The notes under the pieces: generated by a model
Databases searched by the model: none
Told to the model about the DNA's origin: nothing
What the model saw: the letters and a program-made list of their open reading frames with translations, nothing else
Position numbers and translations under genes: made by a program
Shown here: positions 49,001 through 56,632 of the stretch, in pieces
Position numbering within the stretch: the stretch's first letter is position 1
How the letters are laid out: every line of letters begins with the position of its first letter
NCBI GenBank assembly: GCA_049840435.1
Contig: JASGKY010000011.1
Location: forward strand, 1 to 64,000
Source of the DNA: JADLHS01 sp049840435
Lineage (GTDB): Bacteria > Verrucomicrobiota > Verrucomicrobiia > Limisphaerales > JADLHS01
Reading direction: 5' to 3'
DNA length: 64,000 nt

Positions 49001-50401
49001 GCGGTGCATCACATTGAATCTCCGGCGATGACGAGCCTATGCCGCCAAACGAACGTGCGGGACATTGATACGCTCATTGCGATTGTAAGCGTCATCCGGC
49101 CAGGAGCAGCCAACGAAGGCAAAAAGCTCTCATTCACGCGCCGGTATCAAGGGCTTGAACCGATCACATATCCGCATCCCTCTCTTGAGCCTGTATTGAA
49201 GGATGCGTTCGGACTCGTCGTTTACGAGGAGCATATCCTGCAAATTTGCGAAGCCTTCGCCGGACTCAATCCGGGAAGGGCGGACGTGCTGCGCCGTGCG
49301 CTCAACAAGCAGAGGCGCAAAACGATTGAGGAAATCCGGCTGGAGTTCTTCGCATCGGCTAAAGAGCGTGGCCATACAGATGAAAAGATTATCGAGGTGT
49401 GGGAACTGGTCGCTGGGTTTGCTGGGTATGCCTTCTGTAAGGCACACTCGACCGCCTACGGGGTCGAGGCGTATCAATCTGCGTGGCTCAAGCTCCACTA
49501 TCCGGCGCAGTTCATGGCTGCGGTGCTCACGAATGGCAAAGGCTTTTATGATCCGCTCGTCTATGTTCTCGAAAGCTATCGCCTCGGACTGAAATTCCTG
49601 CCGCCATCGGTTAATGAACCTGGTCCTGAGTTCACGGTGCATGGCGATGCCATTCGCGTTCCGCTCATCCGCGTCAAAGGGCTTGGCGAGCGCACAACCA
49701 AGCGACTGCTTTCTGAATTCGAGCTAGGGAAGTTCGCATCGCTTCCTGATTTTCACCGTCGGGTAAAGCCGGCTGCGGAGGAAATGGAGATAATCCTCCG
49801 CGCTGGCGGCTGCGATGAGTTCGGGCAATCGCGAACACGCCAGTTTTGGGAAGCACAACGGCTGGCAAAAGCGCAGGCGCACAATCCGAAGCATCGGGAC
49901 AATCTGGAATTCGATTTCGAAGCCGGGACGAATCCTGTTGCCGATTTCCTGAACGAGCATCCGAGTCTGCTCCGCGAGCCGACGCGACGCGAGCGGCTGG
50001 AAACAGAGACAGAACTGTTCGGGTATTCAGTGAGCGGGCATCCGCTCGAACTGTATGCCGACATCGCGTGGGAGACGTATTGCCCCGTAGCTGAGCTTCA
50101 CAATCACGTCGGAGAGACAATCGTGGCGTGCGGCCTTGTGGTCGAGCAGCGCACGCATCATCAGATTACCGGCGAGCCGATGAAATTCCTAACGCTTGCG
50201 GACTGGACGGGCATGGTGGAGACGGAGCTCTTCGCCAAGACTTACAAGAACTACGCGCTCGCGACCGTGCGGTATCCGGTTCTTGAAGTCGAAGCGAAAG
50301 TCGAAGCGTTCGAAAACGGGCGGGGATACACGCTTCGCGTTCTCCGCGCCGGCAAACCTCGTGCTAAGCAACATGGCAACCGGACAACTCTGGCTGCTTG
50401 A
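46061..50401 (+). CDS. Fusion of Y-family DNA polymerase (DinB-like) and C-family DnaE2-like polymerase
   Basis: A single intact 1446-residue frame. Residues 1-390 are a complete DinB/Pol IV-type polymerase: Asp8 in HLDADAFFASVE and Asp101-Glu102 in SIDEGYFDV (all three carboxylates), a helix-hairpin-helix thumb (WLPGVGPKASARL) and a little-finger domain. After a short linker (about 390-415), residues 415-1446 are a DnaE-type alpha subunit: a PHP domain with lost metal ligands (LRVRSHYTFLD, MMDVGNLHGAVEF), palm residues Asp768 and Asp770 in LPDIDVDF and Asp934 in VKVDVLAQGG, ITRGSAADSLVCYCLGI, fingers (YAFCKAHSTAYG), HhH (IRVKGLGERTTKRLL) and an OB fold (~1347-1432). The tau-binding C-terminus of replicative DnaE is absent, as in DnaE2. 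The GTG start has AGGAG six bases upstream, directly after lexA. Predicted role: SOS-induced translesion synthesis. Confidence 0.95.
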   Translation: MPEIIHLDADAFFASVEQSADARLRGKAIAVGGESRGIIASASYEARKLGIFTPMPTARARKLCPNLIVIPGDYERYEEYSWKMFSFAYDFTPNVEKTSIDEGYFDVTANRSKSADEIAQIISKAIWQKLKITVSEGVGSNKLVSQIASKLNKPAAFESVPAGCEKKFLHPLPNRWLPGVGPKASARLNAAGLARIGQIAATPIDMLALLLGNQAPAMRQFSNGIDDRPLIPASEPQKSYSKQETFNEDVTDEEYVEAVLRRMADKLFSDVREEGRSVRTLTVKIRYNDWDESQRAESLREPTDLETDVYGRIRALLREAWQRRVSLRLVSLKLSNVYQGVFRSELPLEANAQNHAARERLAAAVDGLRRIKGWRVVSRGHDLRLRSAPRDLVNEQKAPARIHITAKRTNVPTPSLAYVPLRVRSHYTFLDSTLSPTAIAHLAKRNGMSSVAMMDVGNLHGAVEFSEAAKRAGIKPVFGAELRVGEHPLLLYVESARGYENLNRILSQKAEQSDDEEAVAEQQRRPIPLKQLSQTEGLIAVSSDVRLAERFPDRFYELATKQTKAGDYPIVACPAVHYALPGDRLKFDIVQSIRTRTLLRQSHPAKRSDGKLHFRTQSEMAGACKEHPEWLKHSLEIAERCSFDVPFGKPQFPAYVPVDGSTPREFLRRLVMEGLRRRYGNRASSMHPQVEQELAIIIAVGYEEYFLVVWSILQDCRTQGISWITRGSAADSLVCYCLGISGVCPIRFGLYFRRFLNQERMELNKLPDIDVDFPHDRKDDVVDIVFAKYGREHCAVVGGFSTFQAKSAFADVAKVLGVAERDVRKFTNHFPWSFGGGWVPDEHTPSGGAKLRELLAASPENCDLPLNDEPYKTALDMAEFLDGVPRNPKMHPCGVVLSRQPMMGLTPTFISNKGYATTHFDMDAVELVGLVKVDVLAQGGLAVMRDVKTMLSSRGVSVDLDALEPWQDAEVWEYVSRGARAVHHIESPAMTSLCRQTNVRDIDTLIAIVSVIRPGAANEGKKLSFTRRYQGLEPITYPHPSLEPVLKDAFGLVVYEEHILQICEAFAGLNPGRADVLRRALNKQRRKTIEEIRLEFFASAKERGHTDEKIIEVWELVAGFAGYAFCKAHSTAYGVEAYQSAWLKLHYPAQFMAAVLTNGKGFYDPLVYVLESYRLGLKFLPPSVNEPGPEFTVHGDAIRVPLIRVKGLGERTTKRLLSEFELGKFASLPDFHRRVKPAAEEMEIILRAGGCDEFGQSRTRQFWEAQRLAKAQAHNPKHRDNLEFDFEAGTNPVADFLNEHPSLLREPTRRERLETETELFGYSVSGHPLELYADIAWETYCPVAELHNHVGETIVACGLVVEQRTHHQITGEPMKFLTLADWTGMVETELFAKTYKNYALATVRYPVLEVEAKVEAFENGRGYTLRVLRAGKPRAKQHGNRTTLAA

Positions 50402-50480
50402 TCCGCCCAAGCCGCTTGTCGAGCGATTCGGCACGGAGTTCTTCCGAGCATTGCCGCTGAGGCGCGGGAGGAGGCGCTGA
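50373..50480 (+). pseudogene. Short overlapping frame, possible remnant of a GIY-YIG nuclease N-terminus
   Basis: A 35-codon frame starting inside the end of the polymerase fusion: MATGQLWLLDPPKPLVERFG followed by TEFFRALP. This wording resembles the N-terminal lead-in of UvrC/Cho-like GIY-YIG nucleases of Verrucomicrobiota, but the GVY catalytic segment does not follow and the frame stops at 50480. It could be the start of a cassette partner that has been lost, or coincidence. Confidence 0.25.
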
Positions 50481-50628
50481 TCTGCGTGCTGATGCCGAAG
50501 TTCAATACGGCTGGGAAGGTTTGGCCGAAGAGTGGAGAGACGCTTTTTCGAAGATTGCTTTTGAAATCATCCAAAACCGCGGTCTGATCCGGTAGATCTG
50601 CAGCAAAAACAACTCCCGCACGAACGCC

Positions 50629-51039
50629 TCAGTCAACCGAATCGTCAGAGCGGCTCGGCTGGGCCAGCCTGCGAAGAGTTTTTTCGATATCCAAACTACA
50701 CGTTCTCGACTTGCAGGACTGTGCTCCACAACGCTCACATACCCGAGCAGACTCAATCTCTGCGGCCTCCACTAAGTTGCTAGTATGATCGTCCCCGCCG
50801 TCACAATAGTATCGCAGCCACCCCCATTTTGATTTTACCTGTTTGACGACCACCGGCGCGATGCCGGGATTAGCGTCAAGATACGATTGTATTTGCTGCG
50901 ACACTTTCAGCAGCAAGGGGAACCAGCCGTCCCCACACTCGAAACCCCAATGCATGCAGCTTTCCATTTCCGACCAGCCACGTTCCGCGTAGAGCTTTGG
51001 GAATTTTCCGCAGAGAACTTTATCCAGTCTTTCGTCCAT
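50629..51039 (-). CDS. Hypothetical protein of a phage-type family with Cys pair
   Basis: 136 residues. The pattern MHWGFECGDGWFPLLLKVSQ, then VKQVKSKWGWLRYYCDGGDD, then ESARVCERCGAQ resembles a small family seen in phages and plasmids (GFxCxDGW, QVKEKFGxLRFY, CxxCG). No function is known to me. It is the last of five minus-strand genes packed from 52457 down to 50629, three bases after the XRE gene, so probably cotranscribed. Confidence 0.65.
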   Translation of the reverse strand: MDERLDKVLCGKFPKLYAERGWSEMESCMHWGFECGDGWFPLLLKVSQQIQSYLDANPGIAPVVVKQVKSKWGWLRYYCDGGDDHTSNLVEAAEIESARVCERCGAQSCKSRTCSLDIEKTLRRLAQPSRSDDSVD

Positions 51040-51042
51040 GTT

Positions 51043-51330
51043 TTAGGTTCCTTCCTGGGTGCAGATTGTTATGCGCAGATTAAGGCAGCTCGCAACGCGG
51101 GCGCATTGGTCGAGAGTCGTCCACCTTGAATCACCGCTCTCCAGTCGCAAAATGGTGCGCGTGGAAACACCCGAAAGTTTTTCGACTTTACCAACGGTCA
51201 GTCCCAACTTGAGCCGCTGTTTCCGCAATTGTCTTAAGTCCGGGTAGCAATCAATGCAGTTTGCCGCCGGATCGGTTGATTCACACAACCGGCCACATCG
51301 TGGGCAAGTCCAGTTTGATTCTGCGCTCAT
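51043..51330 (-). CDS. XRE-family regulator with N-terminal zinc ribbon
   Basis: 95 residues. An N-terminal CPRCGRLCE and CIDCYPD pair suggests a small zinc ribbon (residues ~9-28). An XRE helix-turn-helix follows (KLGLTVGKVEKLSGVSTRT to LRLESGD). Its start overlaps the upstream gene's end by four bases. It could regulate the small minus-strand operon or act as an antitoxin-like partner. Confidence 0.7.
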   Translation of the reverse strand: MSAESNWTCPRCGRLCESTDPAANCIDCYPDLRQLRKQRLKLGLTVGKVEKLSGVSTRTILRLESGDSRWTTLDQCARVASCLNLRITICTQEGT

Positions 51331-51644
51331 ACGTTTTCCTCTCTCGAACTTCGTTGACGTTGTTGGAGTTTCCGGTTGGCAGCTCTCGCGACTTCGTCGT
51401 TGCTCGGCCAGTGAATGGAGGTTTCGAGTTCGCGCTGTGCAGCGGCGCTCAATTGGTTCATCGAAGCCAATTGCTGCAGGACCTCCAAGCGCGATACTGG
51501 ACGCTGGTTTTGGCGATCAGCTAATGTCGGCCACTTCGATTTGCGATTGGGATTTGTCACTTGGAGCCTTTCCGTTTTGACTTTTGCGACAACCTGCCCG
51601 GGCGCTTTGTGCGGCCGGATATGGGCGGAGATTCCAGTGCGCAC
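51327..51644 (-). CDS. Hypothetical basic protein
   Basis: 105 residues from the furthest start, basic and Gln/Arg-rich (RKLQQRQRSSREENV at the C-terminus). It overlaps the upstream gene by 88 bases, so the real start may be a later one. It is coupled to the XRE gene by a four-base overlap. No domain recognised; existence is supported mainly by the packed gene order. Confidence 0.45.
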   Translation of the reverse strand: MRTGISAHIRPHKAPGQVVAKVKTERLQVTNPNRKSKWPTLADRQNQRPVSRLEVLQQLASMNQLSAAAQRELETSIHWPSNDEVARAANRKLQQRQRSSREENV

Positions 51645-52042
51645 AACCGGCGCTCGACTTCGAATTGTGTCCCTTGAGTCAGCCGCGCCTTGAGCTGTTC
51701 CAAAGTTTCACTGGGATGCAATTTGATCCTTCCGGAACTCACGAGTCGCCTAATTCGTCTTGCCCACGACATGTGCAGCACATTGACTCGCGGGCCGTAA
51801 TAGGACGCGAAGTTTGGCAATACCTTGGCAAAAGCCTCCGCAGCTCCTAACTCAAGCTGCTCCAACTCAAAGGCGACGCGTTTGGCGCCGCGGCTCCCAT
51901 CACGGCAAATAAGTTCGATTGGGCTGAGCCCATCCAACCTGTTCGTTGAAGTCAGCAGCCATTGACTTATCTTCAGACCCAGGACGGTCGGACGACCCGG
52001 GCCCAACTGGCCGATTTGCTCCGCAGTTACTTTTGCTTTCAT
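51557..52042 (-). CDS. Hypothetical protein
   Basis: 161 residues, basic C-terminus (GRLSQKSKRKGSK). LNVLHMSW-like and RRIRRLVSSGRIKLHPSE segments suggest an alpha-helical DNA- or RNA-binding character, but no family is recognised. It lies 37 bases after the 52080-52457 gene on the same strand. Confidence 0.5.
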   Translation of the reverse strand: MKAKVTAEQIGQLGPGRPTVLGLKISQWLLTSTNRLDGLSPIELICRDGSRGAKRVAFELEQLELGAAEAFAKVLPNFASYYGPRVNVLHMSWARRIRRLVSSGRIKLHPSETLEQLKARLTQGTQFEVERRLCALESPPISGRTKRPGRLSQKSKRKGSK

Positions 52043-52079
52043 GAGGCATCGCAGTTCCCAAACAGAATAACTCCGTTTG

Positions 52080-52457
52080 TTAGACTAATTTTGCCAAGGC
52101 TTTTATCACCTTTGGAAAGTAGCGTTCTTGTCCCTCGTCTGATAGCAGACCTCGATAGCGGATGATTAGATTGTTGGCCTCCCTTGCCACGCAGACCCTC
52201 AGTCCGCATTCCTGCCTCAGGGCTGATTCAAGCTCGACACGTCTAGTTTCCAAATGCGTTGGCGACATCGCTGCGGCACATGACATCACGGCAATAGTCC
52301 TGCGAACTGCAAAGTCTTCTCGAAGGATCGCATCGACCTGGGTGCGAAGTCTGGACAATGATTGTGGATTATCGCGCAATTTGGAAATTACAGATATGCA
52401 GTGCAAAATTGATTCTGCGGACTCGCTGAGTGGATCTTTTGGAAAAGGCTTGAGCAT
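52080..52457 (-). CDS. Hypothetical helical protein
   Basis: 125 residues, predicted mostly helical, no signal peptide or known motif (SLSRLRTQVDAILREDFAVR, LETRRVELESALRQE). First gene of the five-gene minus-strand group. The upstream 560 bases lack a clear gene and may carry its promoter. Confidence 0.5.
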   Translation of the reverse strand: MLKPFPKDPLSESAESILHCISVISKLRDNPQSLSRLRTQVDAILREDFAVRRTIAVMSCAAAMSPTHLETRRVELESALRQECGLRVCVAREANNLIIRYRGLLSDEGQERYFPKVIKALAKLV

Positions 52458-53019
52458 AGGTGTTAGGTAATCTGTTATTTTGAGGCTTGGATATGCCGCA
52501 GACTTTCGGCCTCAGCAATGTTTCTAAGTAGGCATGGCCGATTGACTTACGATTCGCTTCTTGAGGGTCGCTAAATTGGATTTCCTTCCGAGTCGCCACT
52601 TATCCCCCAAGAACTTTACGACGGGCTGCCAGTAGCCTGGTGATTGCACCTCGCAGTTTTAGGAAGCTCCGAGGGCAACTTCGGCTTATCACTGTTCCGC
52701 TCTGAAACGCAGCAATGATTTGATCAACTCTAGTCGCCGCGCAAATTCTTTTCTGATTTGCATAAATGGCTTAGGGATTTTGCTTCCACGGGTTAAATTC
52801 CGTTGTCGTTGAACCCTTCGAAAAGGATTGAGTTGATTTTGAACACGTCGGTCGTAAGAAAAGCATATTGTTCCAGTGCGGCGCCAAGGACCAATTGAGT
52901 CTGAATTCCAAGTCCTGGCAGATTGTTCCATTTTTGGGAAAATCGAACCATTAATGGAATCATAGTTTTGAAACCGAGAACACACTAGACAGCTATCTCG
53001 CGCGAGGTATCTGTCACGG
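52458..53019. other. Intergenic region, no convincing gene
   Basis: About 560 bases between the divergent minus-strand operon and the HTH/ATPase-like gene. Short minus-strand frames (52369-52599, 52689-52985) have no recognisable content. Probably regulatory for both directions. Confidence 0.4.
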
Positions 53020-53757
53020 ATGAATTCGCAAAGTCAGGAGTGGTCCAGCCGGGTTTTGGCAATGATGCAGGATATACAGGGTGCGCTGACTGCTGAGCAG
53101 GGATCGCGGATCGAGTGGGCCGAGATTGCAGAATGGACGGGAGAGTCGAGTGCCACGGCGCATGACCGCTTCCAAAGGAATTGTCAGTCGCAGGTAGAAG
53201 GATTCCTTCGACTTGTAGAACGTCTGCCCGATTCTACTCAGGAGCAGCTATTCAGCAAACACCTCAAGTGCTACCCTTGTCTTAATTCCCGCCGACTTGT
53301 GCATGATAGAGCCCAGACCGCTGCTTTGCTCAGCCTCCTCGAGAAAAGAGCCGGCACCACTTTAATTTACGGAGCGAATGCAGAGGACCGGACATTTGTG
53401 GCCACCGCGTTAGCCCGCAAAGCAGGCAAGTTCATTGAAGGTGTTGACGCGCATCGGCCTTCGTGGTTCGTCGGGGTCTCCAGTATCAAATATCTTGATC
53501 CGCATTTGGCTCTGGCTCTCCTGGCGGACACCACGCAATGCAAGTGGTCGGCTCCGGTTCTGATGCTAAATGGAATCTTCCTTCGGTCCTCGGCGAGTAT
53601 CCGGAGTCGCATAATTGAGCAGGCCAAGAACCGACACCTCCTACTCGTTGATGGATTTGCCCAGCTTAAGATTTCTGACTGGCTTGCGCCGGTGAACACG
53701 GTTCGTCTGGTTCGAGACCAGAATTCCTTAATCCTCGCCCAAATTGAAACCCACTGA
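53020..53757 (+). CDS. HTH plus degenerate ATPase-like protein, paralogue of 57873-58637
   Basis: 245 residues. The N-terminal ~60 residues look like a helix-turn-helix (IEWAEIAEWTGESSATAHDR). From residue 61 the protein aligns with the 57873-58637 product: LRLVERLP, RRLVHDR, then TLIYGANAEDRTFVATALAR where a P-loop would sit but without the GK(S/T), then GVDAHRPSWFVG, IKYLDPHL, and LMLNG. The fold is thus probably a P-loop NTPase relative that has lost nucleotide binding (inference). It stands upstream of the sigma-like and excisionase-like genes on the same strand. I know of no assigned function for this family. Confidence 0.6.
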   Translation: MNSQSQEWSSRVLAMMQDIQGALTAEQGSRIEWAEIAEWTGESSATAHDRFQRNCQSQVEGFLRLVERLPDSTQEQLFSKHLKCYPCLNSRRLVHDRAQTAALLSLLEKRAGTTLIYGANAEDRTFVATALARKAGKFIEGVDAHRPSWFVGVSSIKYLDPHLALALLADTTQCKWSAPVLMLNGIFLRSSASIRSRIIEQAKNRHLLLVDGFAQLKISDWLAPVNTVRLVRDQNSLILAQIETH

Positions 53758-53924
53758 TTCTCGATTGAACTAGCGGGTTGGCATTTGATCCTAACCCGCT
53801 TCTTGCATGATCTAGGTGGCCGACACAAACAGCGACAAGCGAAATACTATCGTAGAGAGTAAAAATTCATTACTTGGTGCGATTTTCCGAATGCTGATCG
53901 TCAATAAAGTCATTTTACAATTGA

Positions 53925-54551
53925 GTGTGGCAGGTGAATTTTGAACCAAACTCCAATAAAAATGTTGAACTCGTTGCCCGGGAATCGATGGGCAATATCC
54001 GCGCTGCCCAGGCGGCCACGCAAATGATCGGCCGATTGACGAATAACGACATTGGAGAATTAACGCGATTTGCCCGCGCTAGGATGATTCGCCTGGGTCT
54101 TTGTCCAACCGATGCCGATGATGTTTTCCAAAGTGCGGTAGCTGCCACCTTAATGGGTGCTCAAACACCGGATCAAGGTCGGCATCCCGCCGAGGCTGAT
54201 TTGGTGGGCCATCCACAATTTTGCAAATACCTCCGCGGTGTTATTTGCTCGATCACCACCCAACTCTGCCGCCGACGTCGGTTGCTCAGCATCGTTCCCA
54301 TCGATGACGAGCTTGATCGTCTCAAATCGGCAGACTCAGCCAGCGTCACATTTGATTTTGCGGGCCTGTTTTTTTCCCGGTTACTGCAACGCGCCCCTCG
54401 AACGATTCGGCCGCTGATCGAGGACTGGTCTCGTCGTTGGGGGGAGTGTGATTCGATTCCCATCGCGCGGCAACATCGGCGCCAACGTCAGCGCATTCGC
54501 CGACTCGCTATTTCCGTAGCCCGTGACCTATACCAAACCACCCATGAATAA
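53925..54551 (+). CDS. Sigma-70 region 2-like protein
   Basis: 208 residues from GTG 53925 (ATG 53988 is an alternative). The middle resembles sigma region 2: LTNNDIGELTRFARARMIRL, then TDADDVFQSAVAATLMG (the ADDVxQ motif of ECF sigmas), then FCKYLRGVICSITTQLCRRR. A basic C-terminus (RQHRRQRQRIRRLAISVA) could serve as the region 4-like DNA-binding part, but the HTH is not clear. It overlaps the next gene by eight bases. It may drive genes of this island; an identity as a true sigma factor is not proven. Confidence 0.5.
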   Translation: MWQVNFEPNSNKNVELVARESMGNIRAAQAATQMIGRLTNNDIGELTRFARARMIRLGLCPTDADDVFQSAVAATLMGAQTPDQGRHPAEADLVGHPQFCKYLRGVICSITTQLCRRRRLLSIVPIDDELDRLKSADSASVTFDFAGLFFSRLLQRAPRTIRPLIEDWSRRWGECDSIPIARQHRRQRQRIRRLAISVARDLYQTTHE

Positions 54552-54873
54552 TTTACGTCCAGAAGATCCCCTCCGATTTGCGGTTGAGCTTAAGACCGCC
54601 GCCGAGTTTATGCGACTTCCACCAGCCGGCACCAAGGACCCGATATTTCAGTTGACTCGTTCATATTTGAACCTGCTGATTCTCCCGTGCCGGGAGAATG
54701 ATTTTCGTCCGCCGGTGCGGTCCTTTGTGTTGAGGCGAACGCGCAAGAAAAAAGGAGTGCGGATTATTGATATTAGCTCCCTCAGGGAATTTATCCAACT
54801 GCAGAGGGAGCAAAATGAGGTAAGCCCGTCGGTCAATACCCCCAAAAGTGAGCCGAGCAGGGGGGATGGTTGA
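54544..54873 (+). CDS. Excisionase-like small DNA-binding protein
   Basis: 109 residues from ATG 54544, inside the end of the sigma-like gene. VRSFVLRRTRKKKGVRIIDI followed by SSLREFI matches the wing and trailing helix of the small excisionase/MerR-like HTH proteins common in verrucomicrobial mobile regions. It converges with the tyrosine recombinase gene, whose stop is 32 bases away. It could act as the directionality factor of that recombinase; this is inference from position and size. Confidence 0.5.
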   Translation: MNNLRPEDPLRFAVELKTAAEFMRLPPAGTKDPIFQLTRSYLNLLILPCRENDFRPPVRSFVLRRTRKKKGVRIIDISSLREFIQLQREQNEVSPSVNTPKSEPSRGDG

Positions 54874-54904
54874 CCGCCGGGTTTGGAACAGTGGTTATTG
54901 GCAA

Positions 54905-56632
54905 TCAGATCTCCCTTCTTTCGGGAAAGGCGCGAAGACATTCTTTAACCATTTCCTCAATCACCAGCGAGTTGAAATGGCTGGAAAGCCCGCGCCCGAG
55001 CAGCCCGGCGCTCAGCGCCAAAATCTGGTTGGCAAATTTGCGCATCAACGGCCAAGCCTCATTCAGCAGATTTGTTTGAGAGCTACTGGATTTGGAATTG
55101 GGTCGGAAACCGATGAAGTTGGAATTTGCACTGCCGGAGTTGCCGCCGAACTTTTTCATGAACTCATGCCGCAATAGTTGGAACTCGCGATGAAATTCCG
55201 CCGCGAAACTGGAAAAGAGCTCCCGGACGACTTGCATATCTTCTGCCCGCTTTTGGTCCATGTATTCCGCGAGCTCCCCAGGGGTGACCACATGCTTTTC
55301 TTCACACCCACCAACGAGGTTGTGCAGATGCTTCTGAAGTAGATTCCCGGCACGGACAATTTCCCATTCGGCCCCTGACCCGCCATATTTACCCAGGGAT
55401 TTTAGATCGGCATGACCCGCAAGCGACAAGAGAACCCGATCGCTTACGCCATGAGACTTGAGATACTGCAGGAGATAATGGCGGAAGGAGCTGAAGCTTA
55501 GCCCTGGGCGCTTCATTTCTAAATGATTCAACAAACCACGAAAAAGGTCACTGACCGCTTTAGCTCCATCATTTTTGCGCTTTTCAAGCTCCTCCCCCTC
55601 AAATTTTTCCTGGTTACAGCCGGACTTCTGCATTTCGGCTGGGGTGAAGTGCAGTTCAGGAAATACATAGATTCCGTGCCAAACCCCGCCTTTAGCTTTG
55701 CGCCGGGCCAACCAATTTTTAAGAGGAGCCGCATTGAGCAAATGGAAATCGGTTGAGGTTTTCATTCTTGGGCCGGCCAGAAAATCGGCTTGTTCCTCTG
55801 CTGATTGCCAGCGAAATAGCGCTACGTCAACTGGCTGAAACATGGCGACGGTGCCAAACAGACAAATTCCTTCCACCGTTTCGGTGACTATTTTCGGATC
55901 TGGATTCTGGATCACCAACTGAAGCGTTTTCATCTCGGTCGCCGTGAAGGGCCGCTCCGGCTGACGTTTTCCATCCATGCCATGCGGAGTCGGCAGTGCT
56001 TTTTCGAACTTTTCGTCCAAACCATAACCGGCATGGAGCTCGCGGCACATCTTACGGGCGTCCTGAAAGTATTTCTTTTTGGTGTTTCTCCCCTGCGTTC
56101 CTGACTCGATGCCTTTAGCGATGGCCTCAAACTCTTCTGGTTTCAATTGCGCCATCGGAAGTTGATGAGACTTCGCCGGGAGATGGAGGAGGATTACGCG
56201 TTTGCCATTCCTGAGATTGTTGATCGTGTTGTTTTTCGGAATAATTGGAGTCGCGCCAGACTTGGCAGGTTGGGGTAATGATTTAGCTACTACGATGGCA
56301 GTCATCGCGTCCTCAATGCTAATATGCAGCGACCCGTTGACCTGTGATGCAGGGGCAGATTTCCATTTCCCGGCCGCCTGCAAAAGTTGTTTTACGCGAG
56401 CCTGCCCGTCCTGAATTGCCTCTGACTCAGTATTACAACCTTTTTCCGGCCAACGTTGGATTGAGTTGCGCTTATGCTTGGCTTTGTAACCATCGTAAAT
56501 CTCGGCATACCACATGTTGTCTATTAACCGCGCCCCGGCACAATAGATGTCGGGATCTTGGCCGCGCGGGGCACGAAGGGGATGATCGTAACTTGCATTC
56601 TCGGGATGCGGGGTGGGTTTGTTGCTTTTCAT
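54905..56632 (-). CDS. Tyrosine recombinase-like protein with altered catalytic boxes
   Basis: 575 residues from ATG 56632. The reading frame stays open to 56848, but that part is an out-of-frame copy of the upstream fragment. A core-binding helical domain (RNTKKKYFQDARKMCRELH) precedes the catalytic domain. Box II and the tyrosine are present: FSSFRHYLLQYLKSHG (Arg384), LLSLAGHADLKSLGKYGG (His407, Tyr416). The first Arg of box I is replaced by Gln266 (AMFQPVDVALFRW versus the usual TGxR), and the His of HxxR by Ser. A ~155-residue C-terminal tail with a helical segment (VRELFSSFAAEFHREF) is unusual. It may be an impaired or regulatory recombinase. Confidence 0.8.
   Translation of the reverse strand: MKSNKPTPHPENASYDHPLRAPRGQDPDIYCAGARLIDNMWYAEIYDGYKAKHKRNSIQRWPEKGCNTESEAIQDGQARVKQLLQAAGKWKSAPASQVNGSLHISIEDAMTAIVVAKSLPQPAKSGATPIIPKNNTINNLRNGKRVILLHLPAKSHQLPMAQLKPEEFEAIAKGIESGTQGRNTKKKYFQDARKMCRELHAGYGLDEKFEKALPTPHGMDGKRQPERPFTATEMKTLQLVIQNPDPKIVTETVEGICLFGTVAMFQPVDVALFRWQSAEEQADFLAGPRMKTSTDFHLLNAAPLKNWLARRKAKGGVWHGIYVFPELHFTPAEMQKSGCNQEKFEGEELEKRKNDGAKAVSDLFRGLLNHLEMKRPGLSFSSFRHYLLQYLKSHGVSDRVLLSLAGHADLKSLGKYGGSGAEWEIVRAGNLLQKHLHNLVGGCEEKHVVTPGELAEYMDQKRAEDMQVVRELFSSFAAEFHREFQLLRHEFMKKFGGNSGSANSNFIGFRPNSKSSSSQTNLLNEAWPLMRKFANQILALSAGLLGRGLSSHFNSLVIEEMVKECLRAFPERREI

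Noticed and set aside
53355..53420. Walker A motif in the HTH/ATPase-like protein
   Set aside because: The loop reads GANAEDRT, without the Lys-Ser/Thr needed for phosphate binding; the paralogue reads GEDSEVTF, so nucleotide binding is not supported.
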